Shown one piece after another: positions 49,359 through 62,468 of a DNA stretch of 64,000 bases. Position 1 is the stretch's first letter. Each line of letters opens with the position of its first letter. A program made the translations under genes and the position numbers. The notes beneath the pieces are model-generated. The model was not told the origin of the DNA. It saw only the letters and a list, made by a program, of their open reading frames with translations, and searched no databases. The stretch comes from Syngnathus acus (lineage: Eukaryota > Chordata > Actinopteri > Syngnathiformes > Syngnathidae): NCBI RefSeq assembly GCF_901709675.1, contig NC_051100.1:1428001-1492000 (forward strand), written 5' to 3'.

Positions 49359-51377
49359 GTAAGGGCAAAACAAAAGACCTTTTTGACGTCATAACCTTTT
49401 CAAGGCAGCCTGTTTTACACACAGGTAGGTAATTAATAGCAACAGAATGAAATATGCATTGGTCAAAATCCAGGCCTGTGGATTATGTAAATAGAAGTCG
49501 TGACCGCAACAAAAGCAGAGAGTGGGAATCTATTGAACTTCAGTGAAATGAACGGATTCTATCTCCGATCTCATCTCATCAGTCTGATGTGGGAATAAAT
49601 CGGATTAATCCTCATTAAATCCTGTCCGAGCATACGTGTGGGAGCGTGGGAGCATCCTTGATTTGTTAGTACAAGACATTGATTACTTCTCATATTGACC
49701 CAAAGTACTCGACCATCTTTGTGTTTGGAAACAATTTGTGCATAACTTTTCTTCAGACTATTTTCAACTTCAAAGATCTTTTTACAAGCACTTGACTAGA
49801 ACAACATTAAAGGAAGGACAAGCGGTGGGCTACACAAAGAAGCCCAGTGTCCCTGCACACAAACCATTTATAGTGCCAAGGACAGATGAGTGTCATCCGA
49901 TCCTGACTGGTAGAGCAGCTCTCATCAGACGTAAGTCCTGTGCTTTGTCCAAGTCCGACCTGGCTAAGGAGTCCATTTAAAGGTGAAGACATCTGACAGA
50001 TGCAATATTTTCCATTCTCTCTCAGATCTGAACACTGGTGACAGTCTCCATTTGTTTAGTCTTTTTTTTTTTCCTCGCGGCGCTGAAGCCTTAGATATTT
50101 TCTTGCGGTACTGCAGCCATAGATAACACAGCCCTCATCTTCGCCCTCCCAAGTCAGCTTTGTCTGGCTGCTTCCGAGCCCATTGCTCTTCTTTCTAAGT
50201 TATTTGTTTGACTTCAACATTTATCTGATGCTAAACCCAAACAAGTGGGATGTTTACATGAGTTCAATTTAAGATATAAACAATTTGGATGAGACCATAT
50301 GCTGATGATTGTGTCATTTTCACTGCGACACAGTTTGTGCAGTTGTAAAATAAACAATGTGTGCCATCTGTGGCTTTCAAATATGGTCCATTTCTACACC
50401 TTAAGAAGCAGATCCACTTGCTTTTTAGTATGGAGTGAGGTTGCATTGTCTTGGTAGCGCTTCACTATGTATGCAACCTTCCCACGCTCCACTCCACACT
50501 GTCACCTGTATGCCAGAGGTAATTTCAGCTGCTTGTAGCTCCCAGAGGATGGCAGTCCTGGCAGGACACACCGCCCCTGGGACAAAAAGGGATGGAAAAA
50601 AGCAAGGACACAAGTCCAGAATAAGCTCCTATCTTTGCTGGCTTGAGGAGTCAAACTGGAGGAGACAAGGCAGCGAGGAGACGTACAGGCAGGATTAAAA
50701 AGGAGATATGGAAGTGTTTGGCAGAGTGAGTCTGACACCGAACAAGAGGAAAAGATTAAGGGGAGATGAAAAGACGAGGGAAGCAGTCGGGATAGGACTT
50801 AAAAATCGGATGGAAGTAGACAAAAGACGCCGCCGAGGAGGTTGGTGGGGGGGATCCGGAGTGTCTGCTTGAAGGCGTGACGCAGAGCAAAGTGGACTAT
50901 GTGCTCTGGCAGAGGGGCCCGAGGATCCTCCACAACTGTCACCTTGACTCTGACTCCTAGGACTGCTCGCCATTGTCAAGTCCGCTCTAAATCTAACACT
51001 CCATAAGTGAGTCCCAGCCTGCGTGTCTCCATATACGTATAAACTACTTTGCCTGATGCTACATGTCGTCGACTTAGATTTACGTTGCGCAATTCAGGTT
51101 TTTTTTTCGGGGATAGGTGCGTGCCTGTGACAGCGATTACAGTAGTTCAGTGTGATTCCCACAGTAGCATTGGTAGGCAGCTAGCAGGGTAGCCAAAGTT
51201 TCACGTGTTAGCTTCTACTGGTATGTCAATCTGTTTACCGCAGTCAAGTTATCCAATAACCGATTAAGATTTAGGTTTTTAATCCACATATGATTACCAT
51301 TTATGCTTATCTTTGCCTGATGGTCTCCCAAAAATTCCATCTTGGGACTTCACAGGAGCAACACATTGAAATTTTTT

Positions 51378-51703
51378 CACCGATGTCAAACTAAAGGCTT
51401 GGGGGTCTGATCCGGCCCAGCGTAGCATTTTATGTGGCCCTCAAAAGCAAATCATGTCAAGTTCCATGTTCATGACTAAAATCGCTAGCATGTGAAATGA
51501 ATAATAACATTGAGATTTTGCAAGAATTCTTTTGTTACTCCTACAGTATTTTGAGCAATGAAAATTCGCAATCCATCACTTTGTTGTGTATACGCAACAA
51601 TTGGCGACAATTTATTCGGTGTCACCGGCATAACAGCCCTCTGAGGGAAACCATAACTGCAAAGTGGCCCGTGATAAAAACGAGTTTGACACCCCTCCTG
51701 TAG
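51378..51703. mobile_element. hAT-like non-autonomous element
   Basis: The left end CGATGTCAAACTAAAGGCTT, followed by GGGGGTCTGATCCGGCCCAG, corresponds to the teleost repeat beginning GGGGTGTCAAACTCAAGGCC. The right end, CGAGTTTGACACCCCTCCTG, is its inverted counterpart. Interior text such as TTTATGTGGCCCTCAAAAGC is typical of this repeat. The GGGGTGTCAAACTC terminus resembles hAT/Charlie ends. It has no coding capacity and is about 326 bp long. Confidence 0.7.
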
Positions 51704-54019
51704 TGTATATTCAACCGTAGCTTTTCCACGTGTTGTGTGCAAAACAATATGGCAGCTCCCTTATTGTTAGTCAGCCTGTCACCTTCTATGGATGACTCAC
51801 AAGTTTATTTCACAGATCTAATTATAGTCGAACAAGTGAAACAGACCTTTCAGACTTGATTGATATATCCATGTGCGCCGGGGATATTTTAATAAAACGC
51901 CTTTCATTTCCTCTGTATATATGTAAATAAATGCGGCTGGCGGTAGGAGTAGCTGCTTTCATACAGGTATCAGATTAAATTTGAGTAGGCCATTTCTCAA
52001 CGGTGACAACAGTAAATGAAAGGGATATCTTTGTACAAGGCGAGTAAACAGACAAGGAAGAATGCCTCAAATGCGCCTTACAGTATGAGCCCTGGGCCCC
52101 TTTAATCTTGTTGTTCTGGGCCAGCTTCCAGCTACTTTGTATGGATGTATCTTAAATGGTGCACAACTGTTATTAAAATCCCAGGAGGAAAGCAGCCTTC
52201 AAAGCTTTAAAAAAAAAAGAATAATAAAAAAAAAAAAAAAGACCAAAAAAAACAACAACTTTGTGATGACACCCATGGGGCACATCGCATTTGTTTGCCG
52301 CATTCATTTCATGTTAGGGGGTGATGTGTGCCGCAACTCCCACACCAACCCTGAAAAATGGGAGCAATGGGAACGGATCCAAACTGGAAAGTAAACTGTT
52401 TTATAGTTGCAGCACAACAAACAAATAAACAAACATCTGGAAGCATTCAGAGCAGCCCATTAGAAAGGCTCTGGGCCTTGCCAAAAAGGGGTAAATGATG
52501 AGGAATGGGCTGTCGAGAGGCTGGTGGAGGCCGGGGAGAGGCCAGATGACGGAGCTGTGGGTGCTAAGCGCTGCCTTTTAAAGCTCAGCTGGGCTCACAC
52601 TGATCTACACCTGCTGCTTTCGCCGCCAGACATCTGGATGGGATGCATGACTAATGGATGACTAAACAGCCAGTGTTGAAACTTGTCGTTATGAAGGCAA
52701 AGGTTGTTGCTTTGACTGATGACTTCATGATTCTCTGCGCAAATGCACTCAGCCAAACGCCGAGCAACTTTGACGGACGGCCTTGAAGTTAATTTATTGA
52801 AACCGATACATAGGTCGCCAGCAGTGATTTATTGTGACTGTGAATAATCAGTATAGGTTGCATCATAGCTTGGATTTTATTTTATGATACAGTATTCTCT
52901 TGACTGCAAATCACTTTTATTGTAGTGTCCTGGCTAATCTTCATTTTTTTAACATGGACAAAAAGACAGGCCTCTTAATTCATCAGTCAGTGGTTTGGCT
53001 AAATTCCTTATTTTCCCCTCCATCTTAAAGCTTCATAAAACATTTGGAACAATTATCCATTCACAATATACAGCGTTGGATAGATTTGATTTTGTTCGAG
53101 TAGGTCCCTTCCGATTGGTGACGTAAGCTAGGCCATTGTGCGGATGTGACCTTTTTCTTGGTTATGTGCATCTTCTGCATCTATTTGCCACTGGTTGAAA
53201 CCAGTTAAGACTGTGAAGTCACATATTGTCAGACACACAATATGCGTTTGTATTTCAACAGATGTTGATTGAATACGCAGCAAATATGCAGATGTACAGC
53301 AATATGTTTTTCATCATTGCAGCTCCGTCACTCAAATGCATCCATTCGATGATGATGCAGTGCATCTCCTGCTGCAAATCACAGCTCATCACAATGATGA
53401 TGAAAGCAGGCTCTGTTTCCTTTATCTGGGTAAGATGATATTCTTTCTCCCATGAGCGCATTGGCCCGCCAACATGACTGGCCGTTAAAGCCGAGCCTAT
53501 GGAGATGGATGACTGGAAAGTTGGATGAGGTGGGACGGGGAAGGGATAGGGGCAAGGGGAGCTGGGCCAACCATCCGTTATTGCACTGTCCGCTCGCAGA
53601 GTAATGAGCTCTGACTTCTGGAGGTTGTCTTCGTCCTTTTTTGTCACCCTGGATGGAAGACGCTCCTGCATCTCCTGCCTTTGCATGTATTAAAATGCAA
53701 GTGTAACCGCCTCGAGTTCCGTGACAGCTTTAACTGCTGAACTCTTGATGCGGCAGCTCTCGGAGAAGCCGCCTTCCATCAATTGTCGTTAGCGCTCCAT
53801 TACCGGGTGGCGGTTTTTGAATAATTCCGTTTGTGTGCGCTTCTAGGACATGCCTGTCTCTTCTTTTTTTTTTTCTTTCTACCTTGCTGTTTGATGTCGC
53901 AGAGGGAAGCTTGCAGGGTCACAGCGGAATAACGATACTCAACCGTAGAACAAACAATGAAAAAAGATTAAAGACTTGCGATTGGTCTAGGATTGGAAAG
54001 CCGTCCCACATAAGCACGA

Positions 54020-54480
54020 AGAGACTGTTGTGGGATGTCAGGCCATGACGTGGTTTGTGCTCAATGGCGTCCCACAGCTGATGAAAGTCAGAGACAACAA
54101 TTTAGTGACTGCTTGTCTTAAAGTGACCAACACAACCAAGCTGACTCCCATTTGCAGTGTGTGACCTGATTCAGGAGGAATAGCCACTCTGTCATAGGAT
54201 GTTAGATACAGGCCGCAACCTGAAAAGGGCTGACTTGCAATCTTGACTAGCATAAGGAGGAAATGTCTCATGAATGGCCATTTGTGATTGAGCGACCAAC
54301 ATGCAGTCAACGTGGCTGACTTGCGACGACTCCGCGCCGAAGAGCGCGATGCCATCCCGCGAACCAGCGTAAAGAGGATGAAGCGGCAGGCCGTTGTAGG
54401 ATGTCAGAAGTGGCAAAGTGGCTGTCGGAGTGTCTGACACAACCGACTTGGCGGACTTGCGACGTCTGCCGTCTCCGTAT
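54020..54480. repeat. Degenerate internal repeat region
   Basis: Related strings recur at irregular spacing: GGCTGACTTGCAATCTTGAC (about 54228), GGCTGACTTGCGACGACTC (about 54312) and GGCGGACTTGCGACGTCTG (about 54451). GACCAACACAACCAAGCTGA, GACCAACATGCAGTCAACG and ACACAACCGACTTGGCGG precede related copies. GGATGTCAGGCC, GGATGTTAGATACAGGCC and GGATGTCAGAAG also recur. This looks like a decayed tandem array with units of roughly 80-140 bp. Several overlapping minus-strand open frames here are a by-product. Confidence 0.45.
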
Positions 54481-57400
54481 AAAGCATCGTGAACAATGAG
54501 CTTGAAGCTCAACCGTCATATGTTTTCCTCCCTCTTCCACCAGCTGTGAAATATGATGATGACCAACTTTGAAGCGTTTTCTCAGCAGCAGGCAAATACG
54601 CCTCGTAAATCTTTATCGTCCGTGACCGTTGCAGACAAACCTTCGCTATTTACGACGACACAAAGTCGAGCTGACTCACCCGGCGCTCAAGCGCAAACAG
54701 ATGTGCGTTTGAAGTAACGTGCTGGCCTCCGCTCCGAATGTGTCAGCGTGATAGACAAGGACATGAGCTCTCATGAGCGCTTGGGAAAAAGCTTTGGACT
54801 TTGGTCTACTTCCCAGTTGCATTGGTCATTCTCAGAAGAGAAGCAGAACATAAATCAGCTCAAGTGGGAAGGTCTTATTTCTAGAAGCAGCTTTGAAATT
54901 CCAGTATTTCCAAAGCGGCCACGCTATTTTTCATTTTCCACAATGATTTGTTGTCAGGGAAAACTGAGACACGCTCTACGCTTTCCAGCCGAGCTTCGTG
55001 GTTTCCAATGGTGGGAGTCCATCATGGTAATTTACAACAGGGCTTAGCCGCCAGATGCTTTTGGATATTTTTGCTTCCAGCAGGATGGATGTCGGGTCCA
55101 GCAGGTTTCTTCTGTGTCGTTAGCCCAAAACAAATGGCTCGGCGAGCAGGCGGAGTCTGTCTGCGTGCGGTGGCTCTCGACCCTTCAATCTGATGAATAG
55201 CCGCTAATATGCAGCCAGACGCTGGACTACTCGTCATGCTAAAAAGAAGCGACTGCTATGAGTCGCACTAATAATTATTGTCTATTACTAAGGATGTTTA
55301 CTCACATTCCAAATGGCTCATGTTTCAGATTGGATAATGATAATAAACAGTAATACTTGGGAAACGTCTCTCAGTGGTTATAGCATCATACATCCTAATC
55401 TGTGTGTGATGTAATATTTTCAAGTTTGTTCATTATACTGCCATAGTAACCAATCACACACTGTAATCAGTCAAAGCGCACACACACACACACTCATGCC
55501 TTAATGGCTCCAACAAATTACCAGTGTGGCCCGACGGAACATTCTGCATGGCTTAACAGAAGTACTTCATCATTGAACTTTTCAGTCACGCGTGATCAGA
55601 GTCGCGCAATCCATGCCAAGGAATCACCGATAAGCGGTCAAAGTAGCAAGCGGCGGTGATTGTTTACACTGCAATGTACATCAAATGTCCTCCAAAAAGA
55701 CTCCAAAGGGTAAACAATCATTCCCAGGTGTCCTCTGTGCTCCAAAGCTACTGTGGCGGAAAGAGCCGGCCGGACTCATCTGTCAATTACGCTAAGCTCC
55801 ATCGGGCCATTGTCTAAACTGTTTTCTCACTCGCTTGCTGACTCCACTGATTTATTGTCAGCTGCCTTGACATCAATATGCAATTGGGAGACACTAAGCT
55901 GTGACATGTGAGCACAAACTGTTGTCAGACTATCAGCATAGCCCACATGATGTGCCATTTGGATTATTCATTGCAGCGAGCTGCGTGAAAGCCTTGTTTG
56001 GATTCGCCCCTTTGTGGAGAAGACGGACATTATTGCACATGTCGGGATTTACTCGCCATTCAAGCACGTGACAAAGTCAGCTGAATCAAACATAAACAGG
56101 GGGACTTATTTTGTGGGTCAACTCGTACCGGTCGGACTTAAAGGCCGATTATGTCGAACTAACAAGCATTGCGGTACAAAAAAAAAAAATGGAAAAGGCA
56201 GCCACAGTTTGAGGATCTCGTAGGTCTTTTAAGGTTTCGAGCGGCTTTGGGACTGAAAAGAGTGAGGTCACCAAAAATGCCAGCGAGCCTAAAACAACCT
56301 TTTAGTCTGTCACTTCGATTTCACTGATTAAGCCACTTGAAACAGACGGCGCAGGTTTCGCTGTCACGATAATACGGGCCGACAAGTTATTTCATCGTCG
56401 TCATTTGATTTGTGAATGCTTTCTGGCACGCTGTGTCACTGCAATGCGAGACGAACGGATTGACTGAGTCATTTTTGGTCGGAAATACAAATCTATCCCA
56501 GATTGTTGTGATATAAAAAACTTCCCTGTCCTCCCGCAGGACATTTATGCATGTAGACATCATCCCTTCCGTTCGGTGGCCATCAAACTGTATCATGGCT
56601 GATGGAAAAGTGGCATTGCGTGTAGTTTGTAGTATTTGTTGTGCATATGGGCCGAGTATTTTGCACAAACAAGCAAATTATAGTACAAAAAAAATTGTAC
56701 CGAGGCATGTGTGCCTGTAGCTCCTCACAAGAAAGCTAAAATATGTCAGTTTGACACCATTAGCAAGTGTTAACACACAACCTTTGGCAGCGCCCGACGA
56801 CCACGCAACACCATCTCGGGGGTTTTTTGCGAGTTAAGGATTGAAGCGGTTCGAAAACAAAGACAGGGAAAGCAGGGCATACTATTGGACAAAGTGTTCT
56901 GCTCACATGTCTGGCAGTGTTCTTCTTTATTTGCACACTGTGACCCTGACATGTAATGTCTCTGGGCGAGCCGACTGTTTGTTTCACGCCCTCTGACCCA
57001 GTATGATTCTGGCTAAACTATATATATCCTTTTGTCCTGAGCCTTCTAGTCTCAGTGAGGAAATATATGTTGCATTATCTCCCATGCTTTGCTTTATGTA
57101 GCAGGCAGTAGATTGGAAAAAGCGCAGCTTGGAAGGATGATATTAAGATAACCTTGGGAGGTAAGTGATAACAACCATCTGTCCTTCAAGCCTTAACGTT
57201 TTACACTCGAACCTTCAGAGTGGAAGGTAATTCACAAAAATGGTGGAATTTCTTTTTTTTTTCCTCATAAGAAATAATGTAAAGTGGATTGCGATGATGA
57301 CACATTTTATTTCACCGATGCTCACGTAACCTGATTTCAGTCTCTGTGGCTAGTGAATCATCCTTCAAGGTGAAATATTTGTAAGTCATAAATATGAAAT

Positions 57401-57779
57401 AATGAACTGAAAGAAAAATTCCTTACCTTTACTCCTGTGGTTGGCTTGCACACGATAAAGGCCACAATCTATTTTTAAGCATGACCTCCAAAAATCAGGC
57501 ACCGTCATAATCCGAGGAGTCCAACTGCACTACGCATCATAAAGGTTAACTATTGGGGTCATGCTTCAAGTTACAAAGTTAACATTCCCAACATCATACA
57601 ATTCTAAAAAGCGGTAGAAACAATGTGACCAACTCAACCATAGCCTTTAGCTTTTAACCTTTCAGCTACATAGGTCAACATTTGCTGGGTGAAATTATGA
57701 AGGCCAAAGATTTACCATGATAATTGCTGGATAAATTTTCGGGAAACCCACCAAATTGTTTGAAATATTACTTAGCTTC

Positions 57780-58165
57780 TTAAGACAGAGCCTCCGCGGC
57801 GATGAAGCCGCTAGCCTCTGACAGGGTAGCCCTGACAAATCGCCGGTCTTAATGCTGTGATGTGCAGTCGATAATATTTGGCTTCATTAATTCGCGTGCC
57901 CTGAGAAGACATCCCGGCCCTATTAGTCCTGAAATCTCATCCCCTTCTTGGCCATACCTCAGCTGTGACTCAACCGAGCAGCCAAGCGGATAATACGCCC
58001 TGAGCTCTGAAACATGTACCATTATAATTAGCTTTGTCAGGTCTGAGCCCCTATAACCCTCATGCAGATAATATGATAATATGTCTTCATAACCAGCTGA
58101 CCTTACATGCTCAATATTTCTCCCCTTATGAAGATTACATGTCAATAAAGTAATTGAGTCCCGGG
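57780..58165. promoter_or_regulatory. Candidate conserved non-coding element
   Basis: A long repeat-free stretch with homeodomain-like cores such as TTCATTAATTCGCG and TACCATTATAATTAGC, E-box CAGCTG, and evenly mixed base composition unlike the surrounding intron. Conservation is suspected, not shown. Confidence 0.3.
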
Positions 58166-58291
58166 GTGTGCGGCGAGTGAAGATTTAGGTTATTGGACTT
58201 TTCAGGGGCAGTGATGTACGAGCGTTATTATTCCGCCTGTCAGGGGGATGCGCAAGGGAGGCCGAGGACAGTCCGAAGAGTGTCACGGGTT

Positions 58292-58310
58292 GGGCGGGCG
58301 GGCGGGCGGA
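58292..58310. repeat. GGGC microsatellite
   Basis: About four GGGC units; a run of four G-triplets that could form a G-quadruplex. Confidence 0.85.
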
Positions 58311-58644
58311 CGAAAACAGAAAATCATTTCTCATGAGGTGAGACGGATCAGCAGTTAATCATGGCCTCATAGCTTCATCTCTTCATGCGAACAGTGGATA
58401 TGCCTTATCAATTAATAGTCGAAGAGATGCTCCCGAGCCATCTGTCTTGAGTGAGCAGCTATGGACAATTCTTGGTTCGATGCTACTAACGATCTTTGTA
58501 TAACTGCTGCAAGGATATATACTGCTAGTAGAATTTTATTACCTTTTTTAAAAATTGGAATAATTAATGATTTAGAATTATTATTTAGGATTCAATTATT
58601 TCGATTTTTTTAACGTAATATATTCAGGCACTTTTCACTTAAAC

Positions 58645-58740
58645 CAGGGGTGTCGACCTCCAGTCCTCGAGGGGCGGCGTTCCAATATTTTTTCCAAGTG
58701 ACCCTCATTAAACACACCTGCGTGAAAAGATTTTGTTCAT
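58645..58740 (+). mobile_element. hAT-like repeat end fragment
   Basis: CAGGGGTGTCGACCTCCAGT then CCTCGAGGGGCGGCGTTCC, with AAACACACCTG further in, matches the left end of a common teleost repeat (CAGGGGTGTCAAACTCCAGTCCTCGAGGGC). The right terminus was not found, so this is a partial copy. It runs into an AT microsatellite at 58752. Confidence 0.6.
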
Positions 58741-58751
58741 TTTCACGTTCT

Positions 58752-58770
58752 GATATATATATATATATAT
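58752..58770. repeat. AT microsatellite
   Basis: A short AT dinucleotide run at the inner side of the hAT-like fragment. Confidence 0.85.
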
Positions 58771-59504
58771 GTAATAATAATTATTAATAATTTTGTCCAT
58801 TTTTGAACATGGCGGCAACATAAAATGGGATGAAAAAAACCATGTATTCACTCTCACCTGGTGCTGTACATGTATTTACAAAGCCGTTAATATCAAACAG
58901 ACCCTGTAACCTTGTCCTAGGTACTTCTTGTCCTATGCTACATGCTTCAGACTGTCTCCAAGAATCCCCATAAATATCTTTTGGTCCATCATAATTTGAC
59001 TGTCAGCGCCAGAGACAGAGGTAATGGCATGTGAAAACAAGTGCGAGCAAACAATGGCGCTCTGACACATTTTCAACTGTGAGGGCGAGATGGAAGCCGG
59101 AGACACACGCATAGGCGAGGTGGGACAGCAAATGTTAAAGGATATTTTAGCGTGTCCTCTCAGATTAGGCCTCGGAGATTGATATCTTCCAGTTAGATGA
59201 AGCCTTGACGTGAGTGATCCTGCCCTTCCATCATTGTGACAAGTGGCTCTCGGCTAACGCTCACCCGTGTTGATGGGCACGTGCCGTACGCCACGAGGGC
59301 CCCGGCCAACGTACCCGCCCTCCTCTCGCTCTGCCATCTCCGATTTCTGTTGCCCTTCTCCCAACTGTGTCACGTCCAATCACTGTCCGGCTGGCCTGGC
59401 ACTCGGTCGAGCAGGCGGGGAGCGGGAGCCCTTGGTAGGAGCTGCCTCACAGGCTTCAGGATGGACTTTGAAATGATTCTAATAACGGGGTGCCGGTGTG
59501 GCCG

Positions 59505-59969
59505 CAGACAGTCGAGTCGCTTACAAAGACCAGGATACCCGGGCACTGGAGGTGATCAGGTGTCGCCTGCCAGGTTGGCTAATGTTGAAAAAGACATCAG
59601 ACAGTCGAGTCACTTACAAAGACCAGGATACCCGGGCACTGGAGGTGATCAGGTGTCGCCTGCCAGGTTGGCTAATGTTGAAAAAGACATCAGACAGTCG
59701 AGTCACTTACAAAGACCAGGATACCCGGGCACTGGAGGTGATCAGGTGTCGCCTGCCAGGTTGGCTAATGTTGAAAAAGACATCAGACAGTCGAGTCACT
59801 TACAAAGACCAGGATACCCGGGCACTGGAGGTGATCAGGTGTCGCCTGCCAGGTTGGCTAATGTTGAAAAAGACATCAGACAGTCGAGTCACTTACAAAG
59901 ACCAGGATACCCGGGCACTGGAGGTGATCAGGTGTCGCCTGCCAGGTTGGCTAATGTTGAAAAAGACAT
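59505..59969. repeat. Tandem array, five 93-bp units
   Basis: Units begin CAGACAGTCGAGTC at 59505, 59598, 59691, 59784 and 59877, a constant period of 93 bp. They appear identical except that the first unit has GTCGCTT where the others have GTCACTT. The array ends at 59969. Because 93 is divisible by 3 and the unit lacks stops in two plus-strand frames, the array creates the longest open frames in the window (297 codons at 59236-60129; 229 codons at 59498-60187). Neither resembles a known protein and no splice context was recognised, so I treat this as a minisatellite, not as coding sequence. Confidence 0.95.
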
Positions 59970-61359
59970 TGATTCGTTTGTTTGTCTGTGCTCCAAAGCT
60001 ACATTCAAACCGAGGACAGTTTCGATTCATGTTTGGGGTTTTTTGGACTATGCAACAGTTGAAGAAAGTGCATTGGGAGCAAGAGCCGATGCATATAAAA
60101 GTGCACAAAATTTGGCCCACTATTTGTGACTTGATGGAAATGGGTGGTGACAGGTGGCGAGGTGCTGTTTGGTGCAACGATGCGTGAAGTCCATCATTGT
60201 CTGTGCGGTTTAGTTAACGTGGCACTTAGCGACTGACATTGTTCTGGAGCCAGCAAAACACTGTCATTGTCATGTCATTTGTCTTTTTGGGCCATCCGAT
60301 TTGACATGCATCGCACAGCCAGCGCCCCGCTGCCGGCGTCTTACGGTAGTAGGCGTGTTTGCCCAGATGCCGTTTCGATGCACTCGACGCGTTATTTCTG
60401 TGCCAAATCCTCTTCTCGGAGGCCACTTGTGTCCTTGCGCCGTGGCCGCGGACCTACAAGCTACCTTCCTTTGAAGACTTTTATGCGGTTGTAATTGACC
60501 TGACAATGGGGTTCATTACGCAGTCCCTTTCATGCTGTTTTGCCTGATAATTATTATTTAATGTGTTCAGATGGAGAGCATCATTAATTCATCCCTTCCT
60601 CCAATGTCAAAGAGATGAACAGTGAAGTTATCACTCTCTGGTGATTAATATTGCGCTCTTTTGTTATTGAATCCTGTCCCAGTGATTAAACCTTCATGGA
60701 GTGACTCACCAGCGGCTCCTATTAACGTCGACATTACCGAGCACCACCGATGCTCTAATTGCTGTTTTCAAGCCCCCCCTCCCCCTCCCTCTGCTCCAAC
60801 CGTCCTGGCCAGAGCTTATCTGTAGCATTTCTTTTAATTAGAAATCCAGGGCCTAATGAAGACCGTAATCGATCAGTGTCACGGCGTCCGTGCGGTGGCG
60901 TGCGATTCATATGTTGACGGAGAAAATGAGCACCGGTGATTAGTGGCATCATTAGTGGCTCGGCGCGCCCTTAAGGCTTGACAATGTCGTTAAGTGACTG
61001 GCGCGGTAAGTAATCGTCTTGTCATTGTAGCGCTGACGGGAGGTTTTTGTAATTGTTTTCCATGAGAGTTGCTCGATGACGGCGGATGCCTCGTCAAAGA
61101 CGCTCGGAGGAAACTTCATAATCTGGTGAAAGCAACCTCGTCTTATCTCCGCACTCCAGAGCGACTGTAACCACTGTTCTCTCCTGGCTCCGTGTGGAAT
61201 AAATGTCACTAAAATTAATTTCATCCTTCCCCCCCCCATTAGAACCTCCTTCCACCTTCACTCACACAGCCGCAGACACACAACTGTGATATCATACTTC
61301 AGTCAAAATTTATGTGCCCCAGAATTCAATTTCCTCTCTCGTCCTCGCGGGTTGGAAGT

Positions 61360-61470
61360 ACAGCGACTGATAGGCGTTTATCCGCCTATAACTGTAATTC
61401 AGCCATCAGTGAATAATGCAGTCCTCTATTTAAAGCGTTTGATTATGGCCATTTAGTCAAATGGCGATGA
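61360..61470. promoter_or_regulatory. Candidate conserved non-coding element with hairpin
   Basis: ATAGGCG (61370-61376) and CGCCTAT (61383-61389) form a 7-bp stem. It is followed by a repeat-free, motif-dense stretch including CTGTAATTCAGCC and GTTTGATTATGGCC. Only the hairpin is directly supported. Confidence 0.28.
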
Positions 61471-62433
61471 TGGAGTGTGGTGTTACATTGTTAAACACAT
61501 ACCTGTATCCCTGTTACATGGCATGGACGTAATTTAGAATTAACATATTTATTTTTAATCTTTAGGTACTCCTACACCATCTATTCAGAATGGTATCATA
61601 AATTCGATCATGTTTTCTCAAACCGGGGCCTCAAATCCTAATAACTGTGCGGTGTACGTGGTAATAAATACATTTAAATAGACGCCTTAACAACCTTTCC
61701 TATGCCATATATCATGTCTTAATAAAAACTTCACAGCAGACGTGGCATCTGTACAGCTGGAGTTTGATAGTTGTGCGCAGTGTGTCGTTCCTTCTTTCTT
61801 TTATAGTCTTGCGTTCCAAAGCCAAATCTGCATTAAAACACAATTTGGCAATAAAAAAAAAAATGCTGTTTAGCAACATTATTTTAATCTAATATTTTTT
61901 GGGAAGAGAATATAATAAATCATAATACTATAGACACCTGCTATTAGCGAGCCATAGGGATCAGGCTGGCCATCAAATAGCAAAGAATACAACAAAAAAA
62001 AGTTTGGTTAAAAAAAAAATAATAATAATAAGATTCAGCATGCAAAATGAGGAAGAGTGTTCCAGTTCTTCCAACAGTTCCATAAACACTTATTTCTTTG
62101 TTATGAACTGCGGGAAAGGCCATTTTCCCCACAGCAAAATAATTCTAAATATTTAGTTGAATTGCCTGACATGAAATGTCATCAAACTTGAAATATATGC
62201 TCAGGATAGAAGCGTCTGAAATTCACAATTGCTTCCAGTGACTTGGAACAGGGTGTTCCAAAATAGCCTTTCTGATTCAGCAAGTCTAAATCTAATCATG
62301 ATGACCTGCAACAGCTTGCTCTGGACTCAAATAAATGTGCATATAATGATCAGTTCCAAATATTTGAATGAGGTGAGCGTCAGTGTTGCTATGCATGTGT
62401 TCTTCTACTGTCAGCGAGCCTTCCCTTTCTTTC

Positions 62434-62468
62434 CTCCCCCTCCCCTCCCCTCCCCTCCCCTCCCCTCC
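62434..62468. repeat. CCCCT microsatellite
   Basis: About six copies of TCCCC; the complementary strand is a G-run array of the type that can form G-quadruplexes. Confidence 0.95.

Noticed and set aside
53255-53686. A 143-codon minus-strand open frame
   Set aside because: Composition follows the local ATG/ATC-rich DNA, with no domain, splice context or similarity I recognise. A frame of this length is expected by chance in 64 kb.
59236-60129. A 297-codon open frame through the tandem array
   Set aside because: Its length comes from a stop-free 93-bp unit repeated five times. A second plus frame is equally open, and the flanking translation has no recognisable domain.
61561-61647. A possible last lrmda exon after TTTAG at 61566 (reading YSYTIYSEW...)
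   Set aside because: Apart from two tyrosines it does not match the conserved C-terminal tail, lacks the KCRYVYYGKN-like core, and the phase-1 junction does not give the expected glycine-valine-leucine start.
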